Source of the DNA: an uncultured Opitutales bacterium | Lineage (GTDB): Bacteria; Verrucomicrobiota; Verrucomicrobiia; Opitutales; Seribacteraceae | DNA length: 51,078 nt | Reading direction: 5' to 3' | Assembly (NCBI GenBank): GCA_938091675.1 | Contig: CALKMX010000080.1 | Location: forward strand, 1-51,078 | Part shown: positions 28,230 to 37,605 of the stretch, in pieces | Numbering within the stretch: position 1 is the first letter of the stretch | How the letters are laid out: each line of letters begins with the position of its first letter | The notes under the pieces: model-generated | What the model was told of the DNA's origin: nothing | Database searches by the model: none | What the model saw: only the letters and a program-made list of their open reading frames with translations | Made by a program: the position numbers and the translations under genes

Positions 28230-29783
28230 TTAGGAGCGATTTAGGTCGCTGCGTTTTATTTCCACAACATCGTGCGGAGCGGACTCTCTTTGCCCGGCTG
28301 GAGTGACCCGGATAAAGCGTGCGTTTTTCGAAAGAGCAGACAGGTCAGAGGCACCAAGATATCCAAGCCCTGCCCTAATTCCGCCTGCAAGGTTTTCCAA
28401 TACTTCTCGAAGGGAGCCGGAAACTTCTTTTAATGCTTCTATGCCCTCAGGGGCACTCTTTCCTCGTAAATCTTTTTGGCTATGTCCGTATCGGGCAGCA
28501 GACCCCTCTCGCATGGCTTCTAAACTGCCCATTCCACGATATTGTTTGTAATACTTACCCTCAATTTCGATGATTGCTCCGGGTGCTTCTCGACACCCGG
28601 CAAGCAAACCTCCGCAAATTACCCCGTCCGCGAGGGTCAGGGCTTTTACGATATCTCCGGATTTATTAATTCCACCATCTGCCAATAAGGTAACACCCGA
28701 CTTTTTCTTGGCAATTGATGCCGCATATAAGGCGGTCATTTGGGGAGTTCCTACACCTGCAACAATCCGCGTAGTGCAAATCGATCCGGGACCCTGTCCA
28801 ATTTTAATAATATTAGCCCCAGCATTTCCAAGAAATTCTACTCCTTCTCCAGTCGTAACATTTCCAGCCATAATGGGAAGGTCAGGAAATGCCTGCCTCA
28901 GAAATTTCACTGAGTCTCCTACGCCCTTAGTGTGGCCATGTGCGGTCGATACTGCCACCAGGTTAAGTCCCTGCTCTAACATTTCACCCACATGCTCAAT
29001 AAGAGAATCTTTGAGGATAATACCTTGTTCATCTCGGGGCACAGAGACGGCGGCACCGCAGAGTAATCGAAAGTTGGCATCTCTGGAAGGCTTCAAATGG
29101 TCACTCGATTCATCCATGATCCTTTCGATATCACTCAATGTGTAGAGCCCTTTCATCCTGTCCTCGTTATCGACCACCAGGAGTTTATGGATACCCATGT
29201 GTTTGCTGAAAAATTTGTCTGCTGTAGCAATCGGATCATCTCCCACTTCTGATTCCCGAATGGCAAATACCTTATCCCGTGTGAGCATTCCATCAGTAAC
29301 TTTATGGTCTCGGTATCTATCCTTCACCACCCGGCCAGGGAGCAAGCCAAGCAATTTGCCTTTTTCGTCAACAATGGGGAAGGTCCGAAATTGAAAATTC
29401 TTTTCCTCAATTGTTTTGAGAACATCGCCGATTAATTTATCTGCAGTAAAGCAAATTGGATCCTGAATTAATCCATGAACATGGTGTTTGACTCGGGTTA
29501 CTTCCTTTATCTGTTGGCGCTGGCTCATGTTGTAATGAATCAGTCCAAGTCCACCATTTAATGCCATTCCAATCGCCATTTCTGACTCGGTGACCGTATC
29601 CATGTCGGAGGAAACCATGGGTAAACTAAGCTGGATTGAATCACAAAGCCTGGTATCAAGCTTTACCTGACTGGGGAGAACCTCTGAGTAACGGGTGACT
29701 AAGGAAACATCATCAAAAGTTAGCCCATTAGGTAAAGAACGGGAAAAAAACTCGTTCGCTCCGAGAAATAACTCGTTATCCAT
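28230..29783 (-). CDS. guaB: IMP dehydrogenase
   Basis: Oxidises IMP to XMP with NAD+, the committed step to GMP. 517 residues with the CBS pair at about 105-225 inserted in the TIM barrel, as usual. Catalytic Cys336 lies in [15 protein letters not shown], the flap carries [13 protein letters not shown] and the following Arg-Tyr, and the potassium loop is intact. N-terminal LTFDDVSLV is standard. First gene of a ten-gene co-directional run, with a divergent promoter region of 71 bases shared with menC. Confidence 0.98.
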   Translation of the reverse strand: MDNELFLGANEFFSRSLPNGLTFDDVSLVTRYSEVLPSQVKLDTRLCDSIQLSLPMVSSDMDTVTESEMAIGMALNGGLGLIHYNMSQRQQIKEVTRVKHHVHGLIQDPICFTADKLIGDVLKTIEEKNFQFRTFPIVDEKGKLLGLLPGRVVKDRYRDHKVTDGMLTRDKVFAIRESEVGDDPIATADKFFSKHMGIHKLLVVDNEDRMKGLYTLSDIERIMDESSDHLKPSRDANFRLLCGAAVSVPRDEQGIILKDSLIEHVGEMLEQGLNLVAVSTAHGHTKGVGDSVKFLRQAFPDLPIMAGNVTTGEGVEFLGNAGANIIKIGQGPGSICTTRIVAGVGTPQMTALYAASIAKKKSGVTLLADGGINKSGDIVKALTLADGVICGGLLAGCREAPGAIIEIEGKYYKQYRGMGSLEAMREGSAARYGHSQKDLRGKSAPEGIEALKEVSGSLREVLENLAGGIRAGLGYLGASDLSALSKNARFIRVTPAGQRESAPHDVVEIKRSDLNRS

Positions 29784-29793
29784 GATTGATGAT

Positions 29794-29822
29794 TTGGTTG
29801 TCCATCGACTATGCTTTATATG
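29794..29822 (+). promoter_or_regulatory. Candidate promoter of menC-menE
   Basis: TTGGTT (29794-29799), a 17-base spacer, and TATATG (29817-29822). Predicted start near 29829, 26 bases before the menC ATG. It overlaps the opposing guaB promoter candidate, so the two may compete. Consensus match only. Confidence 0.4.
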
Positions 29823-29845
29823 ATCTAATCAGCTATTATTCTCAA
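29815..29845 (-). promoter_or_regulatory. Candidate promoter of the guaB operon
   Basis: On the minus strand TTGAGA (29845-29840), a 19-base spacer, and TATAAA (29820-29815, 5 of 6). Predicted start about 25 bases before the guaB ATG. The spacer is longer than optimal. Confidence 0.4.
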
Positions 29846-29854
29846 GGATATTAA

Positions 29855-30805
29855 ATGAAACCGCAAAGAAGCTATCTGCTCTTTAAACAGCCTTTTGTAA
29901 ATCCCCTGCAAACATCCAAGGGCATTTGGGAGGAGAGAACAAGTTTGGTCCTTCGCAGTGATCATGGGGATGGAAATGTTTCTTTCGGTGAAGTTGGTTC
30001 TTTGCCAGGATTTTGGAACTTCGATTTAAATGCGGCTGAAAAGGAGGCAAGGTTTTGGTGTGAAGGAGGATGCACAGAAGATGAATACACCTATATTAAC
30101 CCCGCCATAACGGCGATTAAATCTTCGATTTGGAAAGAAGGATTAGCTAGTTCAGTTTTACCTCAAACTGCTAAAATTTGGAAAAGTAATCTTTCCATGA
30201 AAAAAGGGGTAATTAAGCGTAAAATCGGAATATTTCCTTTAGAAGACGAAATACCGGTCGTTCTCGATTGGCTCCAAAAACTACCCGTTGGGGTTCGAGT
30301 CAGGCTTGATCCAAATGAGAGTTTTTCGCGAGAAGATTTACTTCGTTGGACAGATGCACTTTCAGGATATTCTTCAGTTGAATTTATCGAGCAACCAACA
30401 GGACCCAAAGACGATGAATGGCTGATCGAGTTTTCTTCAACCTCCCCAATCCCCATTGCTCTGGATGAGGCCCTTTTACGTATTAATTTAAAAGGAGACA
30501 TGTTTGCAATACCCTCTAATTTATATTTTGTAATTAAACCGATTCTTTTTTCAGATTGGCAGGACTTACATAATTTTTGTTCTGACAATTCTAGAAAGAT
30601 AATTTTTTCAACTTCTTTTGAAAGTCCTTTCGGATATGAAGCATTGATCAGGATGTCTACAATGTCATCCCATTCGCCAGGCCTCGACAGGTCATTTTTT
30701 TGCGGGAATGTTCATGAATTCCCTGAACATCACCAACCCATTCTTTCCAGCCCCGCTGTCACAAATATAAAATTGGCAAAATTATGGGATTCTTTAGCAA
30801 AATGA
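29855..30805 (+). CDS. menC: o-Succinylbenzoate synthase
   Basis: Dehydrates SHCHC to o-succinylbenzoate in menaquinone synthesis. 316 residues of the enolase superfamily. The N-terminal capping domain (SFGEVGSLPGF) is followed by the barrel with the KRKIG lysine motif, the metal ligands D (RLDPNES), E (EFIEQP) and D (IALDEAL), and the second catalytic Lys (FVIKPIL). Shine-Dalgarno AAGGA sits 6 bases before the ATG. Its stop overlaps the menE start (ATGA). Other men genes are not in the window. Confidence 0.88.
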   Translation: MKPQRSYLLFKQPFVNPLQTSKGIWEERTSLVLRSDHGDGNVSFGEVGSLPGFWNFDLNAAEKEARFWCEGGCTEDEYTYINPAITAIKSSIWKEGLASSVLPQTAKIWKSNLSMKKGVIKRKIGIFPLEDEIPVVLDWLQKLPVGVRVRLDPNESFSREDLLRWTDALSGYSSVEFIEQPTGPKDDEWLIEFSSTSPIPIALDEALLRINLKGDMFAIPSNLYFVIKPILFSDWQDLHNFCSDNSRKIIFSTSFESPFGYEALIRMSTMSSHSPGLDRSFFCGNVHEFPEHHQPILSSPAVTNIKLAKLWDSLAK

Positions 30806-31932
30806 AAAATCCTTACCAACAAATTTTGCCTCTCTGGAGTTCTTCCGGAAGTGCAAAAGGGGATATGTTTTTAAAATATGCTCAGGATGCACTGCACCTT
30901 TTAAAAAAAGGAAAATCAATAAAGTTTATTTCCGATGGCCCAGTTTCAATGAATGCCAATGGCAAGAAACAAACCCTTGGTTTCTTTTCGGGGGGAACAA
31001 GCGGACCGCCTGAGATGGTGACACACAGTCCTGCAACCTTACACGCCGCGGTCAATGGATTGTTGGGACGCATTGGGTCAACCCCATTAAATAGCATATG
31101 TTGCCTCCCTCTTTGGCATGTTGGTGGGTGGATGCAATTGGAGAGAGCTTGGGCAACAGAAGGCGAGGTTCTATTTTGCGATTATCGGGACTTAATAGAA
31201 ATCGAATTTAGAAAATGTTTGGATGGCAAGTGGATATCTTTGGTCCCTACACAATTACAGGAACTTGTAAAATATAAGCATGCGGTTGAACACCTGAAAC
31301 AGATAAACGGTATATTTGTGGGAGGGGCCGCAATGAGCAACCGACTGATTGAGACCTGTCGAGCATTGAAACTAAATGTCATTCCTTGCTATGGTTCGTC
31401 CGAGACTGCGGGAATGGTTACCCTTTTGGATTCGATCTCTTTCTTACAAGGCGTCGCTGGGGTAGGGAGACCTCTTTCTCACGCTCAAGTCCGTATCAAT
31501 CCGCAAAACAGCCATGTGCAAATCAAATCCTCAAGTCTTTGTCTTAGCAGGGGAAAAAAGAAATTCGTTCAAGACTCCTGGATCGAAAGCCCAGACTTTG
31601 GAGTACTCGATCATTGTGGTAACTTGTTAATAAAGGGAAGGTCTGATCGGGTAATTAATACGGGTGGAGAAAAAATCCATCCCTCCATTATTGAACAGAT
31701 TCTGTATTCGAGCGGATTGGTAGATCAATGCCTTGTCTATGGGGCGGCAGATGAAAAATGGGGTCAGCGTGTGGTGGCGGTGGTTACTCCCAAAAATATT
31801 GATCTGACGCATCTTAGAAAAGTGCTCAAAAAAGACCTGGTCGGTCCATTGGAACCGAAGGAATGGAAGGTTGTCGAAAATATCCCCACTTCAGAAATGG
31901 GAAAATTAAGACAAGATTGTAATAACGGATGA
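30802..31932 (+). CDS. menE: o-Succinylbenzoate--CoA ligase (short form)
   Basis: Adenylate-forming ligase activating o-succinylbenzoate to its CoA ester. The start is the ATG overlapping the menC stop (ATGA at 30802), giving 376 residues; an ATG at 30784 in the same frame lies well inside menC. Motifs: P-loop-like FFSGGTSGPPEMV, PCYGSSETAG (A5 region), GRSDRVINTGGEKIHP (A8 hinge), and the A10 lysine region EMGKLRQD. It is about 80-100 residues shorter than typical MenE, lacking most of the N-terminal subdomain. Such compact forms exist. Adjacency to menC supports the call. Confidence 0.88.
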   Translation: MKNPYQQILPLWSSSGSAKGDMFLKYAQDALHLLKKGKSIKFISDGPVSMNANGKKQTLGFFSGGTSGPPEMVTHSPATLHAAVNGLLGRIGSTPLNSICCLPLWHVGGWMQLERAWATEGEVLFCDYRDLIEIEFRKCLDGKWISLVPTQLQELVKYKHAVEHLKQINGIFVGGAAMSNRLIETCRALKLNVIPCYGSSETAGMVTLLDSISFLQGVAGVGRPLSHAQVRINPQNSHVQIKSSSLCLSRGKKKFVQDSWIESPDFGVLDHCGNLLIKGRSDRVINTGGEKIHPSIIEQILYSSGLVDQCLVYGAADEKWGQRVVAVVTPKNIDLTHLRKVLKKDLVGPLEPKEWKVVENIPTSEMGKLRQDCNNG

Positions 31933-31940
31933 GGATCTAA

Positions 31941-32522
31941 TTAGATCTTATCAATAATTTTATCTGCCAAGCCATATTCAATGGCTTCTTCGGCATTTAA
32001 ATAGAAATCACGATCTGTGTCTTGTTGAATTTTTTCCATTGGCTGACCGGAAGTCCGGGCCAAAATTGTGTTAAGTTCCTCCCTCAACCGTTCCATTTCC
32101 TGAGCCTGAATGTTAATATCCACGGCAGCGGCAACCATTCTTCCAGTTATAAGAGGTTGGTGAATAAGTACTCTTGAATGAGGGTAGAGGTAACGAAGCC
32201 CCTTGGATGCTCCACATAGCAGAATCGACCCCATGCTCGCAGCCATTCCTGTAACCACTACTTTGATCGGCGAACTGATCAATTGCATTGTGTCAAAAAT
32301 AGCCATTCCTGCGGTGATAGAACCCCCTGGAGAATTAATGTAAAAAGTGATCTCTTTACCAGGATCAGTTGCTTCGAGGTGGAGGAACTTTTCGGTGATG
32401 TCCCGGGCAGATTTGTCGCTTACCTCGCCCCAAAGGAAAACTTTTCGGTCTTCGATAAACTTGGATTGGATGGCCTCAGCGACCGATCCTGATTTCTTTT
32501 CCTTTTCGTTGTCTTCGCTCAT
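31941..32522 (-). CDS. clpP: ATP-dependent Clp protease proteolytic subunit
   Basis: Serine protease subunit that works with a Clp ATPase. 193 residues, the normal length, with catalytic Ser96 (GMAASMGS), His121 (LIHQP) and the Asp in the DTDRDFYLNAEEAIEYGL stretch. The VFLWGEV N-terminal hydrophobic patch and INSPGGSITAG oxyanion loop are intact. No Clp ATPase gene is adjacent; the gene follows rpiB by 20 bases at the end of the suf run. Many PVC bacteria carry several clpP paralogues, so this need not be the only one. Confidence 0.97.
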   Translation of the reverse strand: MSEDNEKEKKSGSVAEAIQSKFIEDRKVFLWGEVSDKSARDITEKFLHLEATDPGKEITFYINSPGGSITAGMAIFDTMQLISSPIKVVVTGMAASMGSILLCGASKGLRYLYPHSRVLIHQPLITGRMVAAAVDINIQAQEMERLREELNTILARTSGQPMEKIQQDTDRDFYLNAEEAIEYGLADKIIDKI

Positions 32523-32542
32523 GTAAAAGTTTGTATATCTAA

Positions 32543-32977
32543 TTAAGATTTTTTGTCGAGCATCTCGATTCTACGGGTGTGCCGACCACCTTCAAATTCC
32601 GCCTGCAACCAGGCATCAATGATTTTTAAAGCAAGTTCTTCGCTTATTTGCCTCTGCCCTATGGATATAACGTTTGCATTATTATGTTCTTTGGCGAGAC
32701 GGGCAGTCTCTTCGCTCCAACAAAGAGCGCAGCGAACTCCAGTAACCTTGTTGGCTGCCATAGCTTCCCCATTTCCACTGCCTCCAAAAACCACACCTAG
32801 ATCACACAAGCCGTCCGCCACACTTTGGGCGGCAGGTCGGACAAATTCTGGGTAATCAACTGATTCGTCAGAAAATGTCCCAAAGTCCTGAACCTCATGA
32901 CCAAGGGTTTGAAGATGTTTTTTTACCGCTTCTTTGTAATCATATCCGGCATGGTCTGTACCAAGTGCAATCTTCAT
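32543..32977 (-). CDS. rpiB: Ribose-5-phosphate isomerase B
   Basis: Interconverts ribose 5-phosphate and ribulose 5-phosphate. 144 residues with TDHAG (about 7-11, His9), VVFGGSGNGEAMAANK (62-77) and KEHNNANVISIG. The catalytic Cys of E. coli RpiB is absent; position 65-66 is Gly-Gly and Glu71 lies where the mycobacterial-type enzymes have their catalytic Glu. It is therefore the GGSGNGE (Glu-base) subclass and should be active. It lies between sufT and clpP. Confidence 0.92.
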   Translation of the reverse strand: MKIALGTDHAGYDYKEAVKKHLQTLGHEVQDFGTFSDESVDYPEFVRPAAQSVADGLCDLGVVFGGSGNGEAMAANKVTGVRCALCWSEETARLAKEHNNANVISIGQRQISEELALKIIDAWLQAEFEGGRHTRRIEMLDKKS

Positions 32978-33024
32978 CTTCTCAAAATTATTTTTACTAG
33001 TTATGTTAATCTAAAGAGGCCTTG

Positions 33025-33570
33025 TTAAATAAGACCTAATTCCATTTTACCTTCTTCAGAAATCATGTCCTGAGTCCAAGGTGGATCCCAGACAATTTCA
33101 ACTTCTGCATGATTAATCCCGGGAAGTTCTAAAACTTTGCTTTTGCAATCATCTGCGATGACCGGGCCCATGCCGCAACCTGGGGCGGTCAGGGTAAGGT
33201 CAACATAAGCAACCCTTCCATTTTCCTTGGTGTCTTCAATCTCCACGCGGTAAATTAGACCAAGGTCGACAACATTTACCGGGATCTCTGGGTCAAATAC
33301 AGATTTCAGGTTTTCCTTGATTTCATCCACTCCCGCAGGAGCTGCATTTCCATCGTCAGGCAATTTTGAAGCCTGTTCCAGATCTTCACCCAAGGCATCG
33401 GCGTCGCGAGCGGCAATACGGTACATTCCCTGAAGGGTCATGACTGTAAAATTTCCGCCCAATCGATGAGTGATGGTAACTTTCTCACCCCGGCCGAGGG
33501 TAAATTCTTCCCCGTGAGGAATGAGAGTGGCAACTACATCCCTGTTCAATTCAACTTCTTGTTGGCTCAT
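33025..33570 (-). CDS. sufT: Fe-S assembly protein SufT (DUF59/MIP18 family)
   Basis: Protein of 181 residues. The C-terminal two thirds (about 80-181) are a DUF59/MIP18 domain with [20 protein letters not shown], the APGCGMGP loop holding the conserved Cys, and the [11 protein letters not shown] motif. The N-terminal 75 residues are the extension characteristic of SufT. SufT aids maturation of Fe-S proteins after cluster assembly. It lies 12 bases after sufD, so it is part of the suf operon. Confidence 0.9.
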   Translation of the reverse strand: MSQQEVELNRDVVATLIPHGEEFTLGRGEKVTITHRLGGNFTVMTLQGMYRIAARDADALGEDLEQASKLPDDGNAAPAGVDEIKENLKSVFDPEIPVNVVDLGLIYRVEIEDTKENGRVAYVDLTLTAPGCGMGPVIADDCKSKVLELPGINHAEVEIVWDPPWTQDMISEEGKMELGLI

Positions 33571-33582
33571 CGGCTTAGGTTT

Positions 33583-34839
33583 TTAGGATTCAAGGGAATC
33601 GGCCAAAGAATTCAATATCCACTCCCGGGTTGGTTCGTGGGATACACTGTTTAAAGGTCCGCTGAGAAATCCTAGGGCAATCAGTTTCTCTGCGTCCTTT
33701 AAAGACATTCCACGGCTTTGCAGGTAAAATAATTCCTGAGGATCAATTCGGCTGGTAGTTGCCCCGTGACTGCATTTTACCTCATTTGCCAGAATTTCCA
33801 ACCCTGGGAGAGAATCTGCTTTCGCCTCGGAACTGAGTAAGAGGTTACGGTTGGTCTGATACGCATCGGTGTGTTGTGCTTCTTTCCTGACTTTGATCAA
33901 TCCTGAAAAGATTGATTTTGCTTCATTTCGTAAGACATTTTTACAGAGTAAATTGCTGGTACAATTTGGAGCCTCATGTACCTGAATAGTTCTTTGATCG
34001 AAAAGTTGATTAGAATCTCCGGAATGAGCTGAACCATATTCGAAATGGGAACCAGGCCCGTTAAGCACTCCTTTGGATTCTACTCTTGTCTGACCACAAC
34101 CCAAATGAAGATTGGTTGAACTTAGGTATCCATCTTTACCAATTATGAAATTTTCTAGTTGTACAAGGGTGGCACTTTTTGAGCATTGTTGAAGCACAAT
34201 CCGGTGCAGTCTTGCACCATCTCCCAGCCTGACTTTTAAAAGGCTGGAAATGGTCCCTCCAGGATTAGTCTCATTAGCAATAAATTTCTCTACAAGAGTA
34301 ACCTCGGTGTTTGCTTCCAGTTCAATTAAACTATGATGAAAGGCAATCTTTCCAGCCTCTGGTTCAATGTGTTTGACGATTATAGGCTGGCCGGAATGAA
34401 CTGATCTGTTCGCACGCAGTAAATAACCTGTTTCAGCAAATGCACCAGTGAGTAGAGAATAATCATTTGCACCTAAGTCAGGTCCAGCAATTTTGGGAAG
34501 TAGAGAGAGGCAGTGGGGTTGGTCGAGGATCAAACGGTCGAAAAGATCGATGGAAACTCCGTCCTTCGAACTATTCTCTTCAATGATTAACGATTCCTTG
34601 GGGTCAGCAAGTCCGTTAATTTTATTAAGTCCAAAGCGTGCCCGTGGGGAAAAGCGCCAAGTTTCGTCCTTTAATAAGCGTTCAGGAAGGGAGGCGAAAC
34701 TGTCCCAACATTCTTTTCTGTAATCAGCGAGCCATCCAGGCTCCCATGATCTGCTTTCTGCAAAATGGGTAAAAGTTTCAGGTTGCTTAAAAGAGTAGGA
34801 ATCCATCGAAGAGATAATTGAAAGCGTTTCTTGACTCAT
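33583..34839 (-). CDS. sufD: Fe-S cluster assembly protein SufD
   Basis: Component of the SufBC2D scaffold that builds Fe-S clusters. 418 residues with the right-handed beta-helix core and the C-terminal SufBD signature VKCSHGATTSRIDPQELFYLQSRGMS (read in parts), where the HGAT His is conserved. It follows sufB by 5 bases. Sequence is more variable than SufB, as usual for the family. Confidence 0.95.
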   Translation of the reverse strand: MSQETLSIISSMDSYSFKQPETFTHFAESRSWEPGWLADYRKECWDSFASLPERLLKDETWRFSPRARFGLNKINGLADPKESLIIEENSSKDGVSIDLFDRLILDQPHCLSLLPKIAGPDLGANDYSLLTGAFAETGYLLRANRSVHSGQPIIVKHIEPEAGKIAFHHSLIELEANTEVTLVEKFIANETNPGGTISSLLKVRLGDGARLHRIVLQQCSKSATLVQLENFIIGKDGYLSSTNLHLGCGQTRVESKGVLNGPGSHFEYGSAHSGDSNQLFDQRTIQVHEAPNCTSNLLCKNVLRNEAKSIFSGLIKVRKEAQHTDAYQTNRNLLLSSEAKADSLPGLEILANEVKCSHGATTSRIDPQELFYLQSRGMSLKDAEKLIALGFLSGPLNSVSHEPTREWILNSLADSLES

Positions 34840-34844
34840 GACAG

Positions 34845-36251
34845 TTATCCAACGGATCCTTCCATTTCCAGCTCGATAAGTCGTTTCAGCTCAACACTAT
34901 ATTCCATGGGGAACTCTCGAATCAAATCGTTTACAAATCCATTTACGCACAGGCTCATCGCTTCAGCTTCACTCAGACCACGCTGTTGCATGTAAAAGAT
35001 TTGCTCCGCACTCACTTTAGAAACGCTGGCCTCGTGTTGTACTGAATTGTCATCTCCCTGTACGGTAATAGCGGGGTAAGTATCGGTCTGACTGTTATTA
35101 TTTATAAGGAGGGCATCGCACTCTGTATTGTTTTTACACCCTTTCAAATGTCCGGGCATTTGAACCAGACCACGGTAGGAAGATCTGCCTTTGCCTATCG
35201 AAATAGATTTGGATACCACATTGCTGGTAGTTTCATCGGCGGCATGGACCATTTTTGCACCAGTATCCTGATGCTGTCCATCATTTGCCAGAGCGATCGA
35301 AATAACTTCTCCCCGGGCTTTTCTCCCCCGAAGAATGACGCCAGGATATTTCATCGTGAGCCGGGAACCAATATTACAGTCAATCCACCGCACTTCTGCC
35401 TCCTCTTCAGCGAGTGCCCGCTTGGTCACCAAATTGAACACATTGTTAGACCAGTTTTGTACGGTTATGTACTGAATTTTTGCCCCTTTTAAAGCAACCA
35501 ACTCAACCACGGCACTGTGGAGGGTGGATGTCTCAAACTTTGGAGCAGTGCATCCCTCCATGTACATCACCTCAGAACCTTCGTCTGCAATGATAAGCGT
35601 TCGTTCAAACTGGCCGAAATTTTCGGCATTTATTCGAAAATACGCCTGGAGTGGTTGGGCAAGTTTAACGCCTGGAGGTATATATATGAAACTACCTCCG
35701 GAAAATACCGCACTATTAAGGGCTGAGAACTTATTGTCCGAGGTTGGAATTACTTTACCAAACCATTTACGAAAAATTTCCGGATACTCTTTTAATCCCT
35801 CGGTTGAACCAACAAAAATGACTCCCTCCTTCTCCAGATCCTCTTTCATCCGGGAATATGCAGCCTCACTGTCAAACTGTGCCTCCACCCCCGCCAGGAA
35901 TTTCCTTTCCTGCTCAGGAATGCCGAGCCTTTCAAAAGTCTTTTTGATGTCATCAGGAACTTCTTCCCATGTTCGGCTGGGCTTTTGGCCTTTAGCTAAA
36001 TAATACCGAATGACATCGAAATTAATATTTTTAAGATCATCTGTAGCCCAATGTGTGGGCATAGGTTTTTTGAGAAATGTATCAAGTGCTTTTAACCTAA
36101 AATCAAGAACCCAAGGCTCTTCATTTTTGACCTCAGAAATGTAACGCACAACCTCTTCGGATAATCCGACACCGGCATCAAAGGAATAATCTGTGTCGTA
36201 ATGAAAATTTCCTTTATCTCGATCTACAGCAACTTGGGATGGATTTATCAT
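34845..36251 (-). CDS. sufB: Fe-S cluster assembly protein SufB
   Basis: Scaffold subunit on which the nascent Fe-S cluster forms. 468 residues, normal for the family. It shows the [20 protein letters not shown]-terminal region, the [20 protein letters not shown] stretch, the EGCTAP motif with its conserved Cys, and the C-terminal [20 protein letters not shown] signature. It is 19 bases after sufC. Confidence 0.97.
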   Translation of the reverse strand: MINPSQVAVDRDKGNFHYDTDYSFDAGVGLSEEVVRYISEVKNEEPWVLDFRLKALDTFLKKPMPTHWATDDLKNINFDVIRYYLAKGQKPSRTWEEVPDDIKKTFERLGIPEQERKFLAGVEAQFDSEAAYSRMKEDLEKEGVIFVGSTEGLKEYPEIFRKWFGKVIPTSDNKFSALNSAVFSGGSFIYIPPGVKLAQPLQAYFRINAENFGQFERTLIIADEGSEVMYMEGCTAPKFETSTLHSAVVELVALKGAKIQYITVQNWSNNVFNLVTKRALAEEEAEVRWIDCNIGSRLTMKYPGVILRGRKARGEVISIALANDGQHQDTGAKMVHAADETTSNVVSKSISIGKGRSSYRGLVQMPGHLKGCKNNTECDALLINNNSQTDTYPAITVQGDDNSVQHEASVSKVSAEQIFYMQQRGLSEAEAMSLCVNGFVNDLIREFPMEYSVELKRLIELEMEGSVG

Positions 36252-36270
36252 ATAATTTTTAAAAAGGGGA

Positions 36271-37023
36271 TTAAGCGACTGCTTCCTGTTTTACCCAGTC
36301 GTATCCACGATCTTCTAATTCCAGGGCAAGGTCTTTTCCGCCAGTCCGTACAATTTTACCTTCTGACATGACATGAACGAAATCGGGCACTATGTAGTCC
36401 AGAAGCCTTTGATAGTGAGTAATTACAAGAATTCCTCTTTCCGGATTGCGCATCCGGTTTACTCCTTCTGATACAACACGAAGAGCATCGATATCTAATC
36501 CACTGTCTGTTTCGTCCAGTATACAATACTTCGGGTTCAACATGGACATCTGCAAAATTTCACAGCGTTTCTTTTCACCGCCCGAAAATCCATCGTTGAG
36601 GGAACGGGAGGTGAATTTTCGATCCATGCCCAATGCATCCATGTGTTCATACAGCTCTTTGTAGAAATCGACTGCTTTGACCTTTTCGTCCTTACCCAGT
36701 CGTGCATTTCGGGCAGCTCGAATGAAGTTTGCAATGCTTACACCAGCAACTTCCATTGGGTATTGAAAGGCGAGAAAAAGGCCTAGCCTGGATATCTCGT
36801 CAGGTTCCATACCAATGAGGTTTTCATTGTCCAAGATTGCGGTTCCACCGGTTACCTTGTAGTCAGGATGGCCTGCTAAAACTTTTGCCAATGTGCTCTT
36901 GCCGCTACCGTTGGGCCCCATGATTGCATGAACTTCCCCTTTGGGGATTTCCAGAGTTAATCCGTTAAGGATAGGCTTATCCTCGATCGAGGCTTGTAAG
37001 TTTTCAATTTTTAAGGAATTCAC
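36271..37023 (-). CDS. sufC: Fe-S assembly ATPase SufC
   Basis: ABC-type ATPase of the SufBC2D complex. 250 residues: Walker [10 protein letters not shown], signature [11 protein letters not shown], Walker [16 protein letters not shown], and the SufC-specific [17 protein letters not shown]. The start appears to be a GTG (37023-37021). It follows the Fur-family gene by 26 bases and is first of the assembly genes. The cysteine desulfurase partners SufS and SufE/U are not in this window. Confidence 0.97.
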   Translation of the reverse strand: MNSLKIENLQASIEDKPILNGLTLEIPKGEVHAIMGPNGSGKSTLAKVLAGHPDYKVTGGTAILDNENLIGMEPDEISRLGLFLAFQYPMEVAGVSIANFIRAARNARLGKDEKVKAVDFYKELYEHMDALGMDRKFTSRSLNDGFSGGEKKRCEILQMSMLNPKYCILDETDSGLDIDALRVVSEGVNRMRNPERGILVITHYQRLLDYIVPDFVHVMSEGKIVRTGGKDLALELEDRGYDWVKQEAVA

Positions 37024-37049
37024 AATTTGTAAAAGAAGGTTTGGGGAGA

Positions 37050-37487
37050 TTAGTTTTCAAGGGCATTTCCAGTACCGGAAAAAGACAGATCAATATTTTC
37101 AGCCTCGAACCCTTGGGGCACGAGTGCGTTCATTCTTGATAAAGTATCCTCATCAATTTGAATATCGTAAATCCTGCCCGTTTTGTTGCATTTAAAATGA
37201 GCATGGGGAGTAAGGTTCGGGCAGTATCGGGTGGGGGAGCGATCCATATTTACTTGTCGCACAAGACCACACCCTACCAATGTTTCTAAACAATTGTAAA
37301 CGGTGGCAAAGGATGTGCCTGGTAAGTATTTCTTAACCCGGTAATAGATGTCATCCGCAGTGGGATGATCTCTTTTATCTAAAATAATTCCGTATACACA
37401 CTCACGCTGTTTAGTGGGGCGCAGGCCTTTCTCTCGTAGGGAGTTTGAAAATGTTTTTCTAAACGGTGAGGTTAATGAGAATGTCAT
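37050..37487 (-). CDS. Atypical Fur-family transcriptional regulator
   Basis: Fur/PerR-fold regulator of 145 residues, probably controlling itself and the suf genes that follow. The winged helix is at about 15-85 ([28 protein letters not shown]). Lined up with B. subtilis PerR at a constant offset of four, the sensing ligands H37, H91, H93 and D104 are kept as H41, H95, H97 and D108. The Asp85 position is Cys89, followed by Pro90. Of the four structural-zinc cysteines only C100 remains (C99 position is Thr103; the C-terminal pair is absent). The usual zinc-stapled dimer is therefore unlikely, and the signal may not be Fe or peroxide in the ordinary way. Family firm; ligand unknown. Confidence 0.9.
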   Translation of the reverse strand: MTFSLTSPFRKTFSNSLREKGLRPTKQRECVYGIILDKRDHPTADDIYYRVKKYLPGTSFATVYNCLETLVGCGLVRQVNMDRSPTRYCPNLTPHAHFKCNKTGRIYDIQIDEDTLSRMNALVPQGFEAENIDLSFSGTGNALEN

Positions 37488-37494
37488 GCAAAGG

Positions 37495-37511
37495 ATTATA
37501 ATTATGTAAAT
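37495..37511 (-). promoter_or_regulatory. Candidate Fur/PerR-like operator and -10 of the suf operon
   Basis: An AT-rich, partly dyad element lies directly upstream of the Fur-family gene. The plus strand contains TTATAATTATGTAAA, which matches 11 of 14 fixed positions of the B. subtilis PerR box by eye. On the minus strand the same bases hold a perfect TATAAT (37500-37495) whose start point would fall at about the ATG (37487). Autoregulation is inferred; the site could also be just a -10 in AT-rich DNA. Confidence 0.35.
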
Positions 37512-37569
37512 TTAAAACAATCACAAGTTATAAATGGAATTATTCTAATTATTAAGTAATACTCAAACC

Positions 37570-37592
37570 AGCCAACCTCAAGAGAATTGGCT
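37570..37592 (-). terminator. Weak hairpin after the small lipoprotein gene
   Basis: AGCCAA (37570-37575) pairs with TTGGCT (37587-37592) around an 11-base loop, 14 bases beyond the lipoprotein stop at 37606. There is no proper T-run after it on the minus strand, so a rho-independent terminator is doubtful. Confidence 0.25.
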
Positions 37593-37605
37593 TAGTTCAG
37601 AAAAC

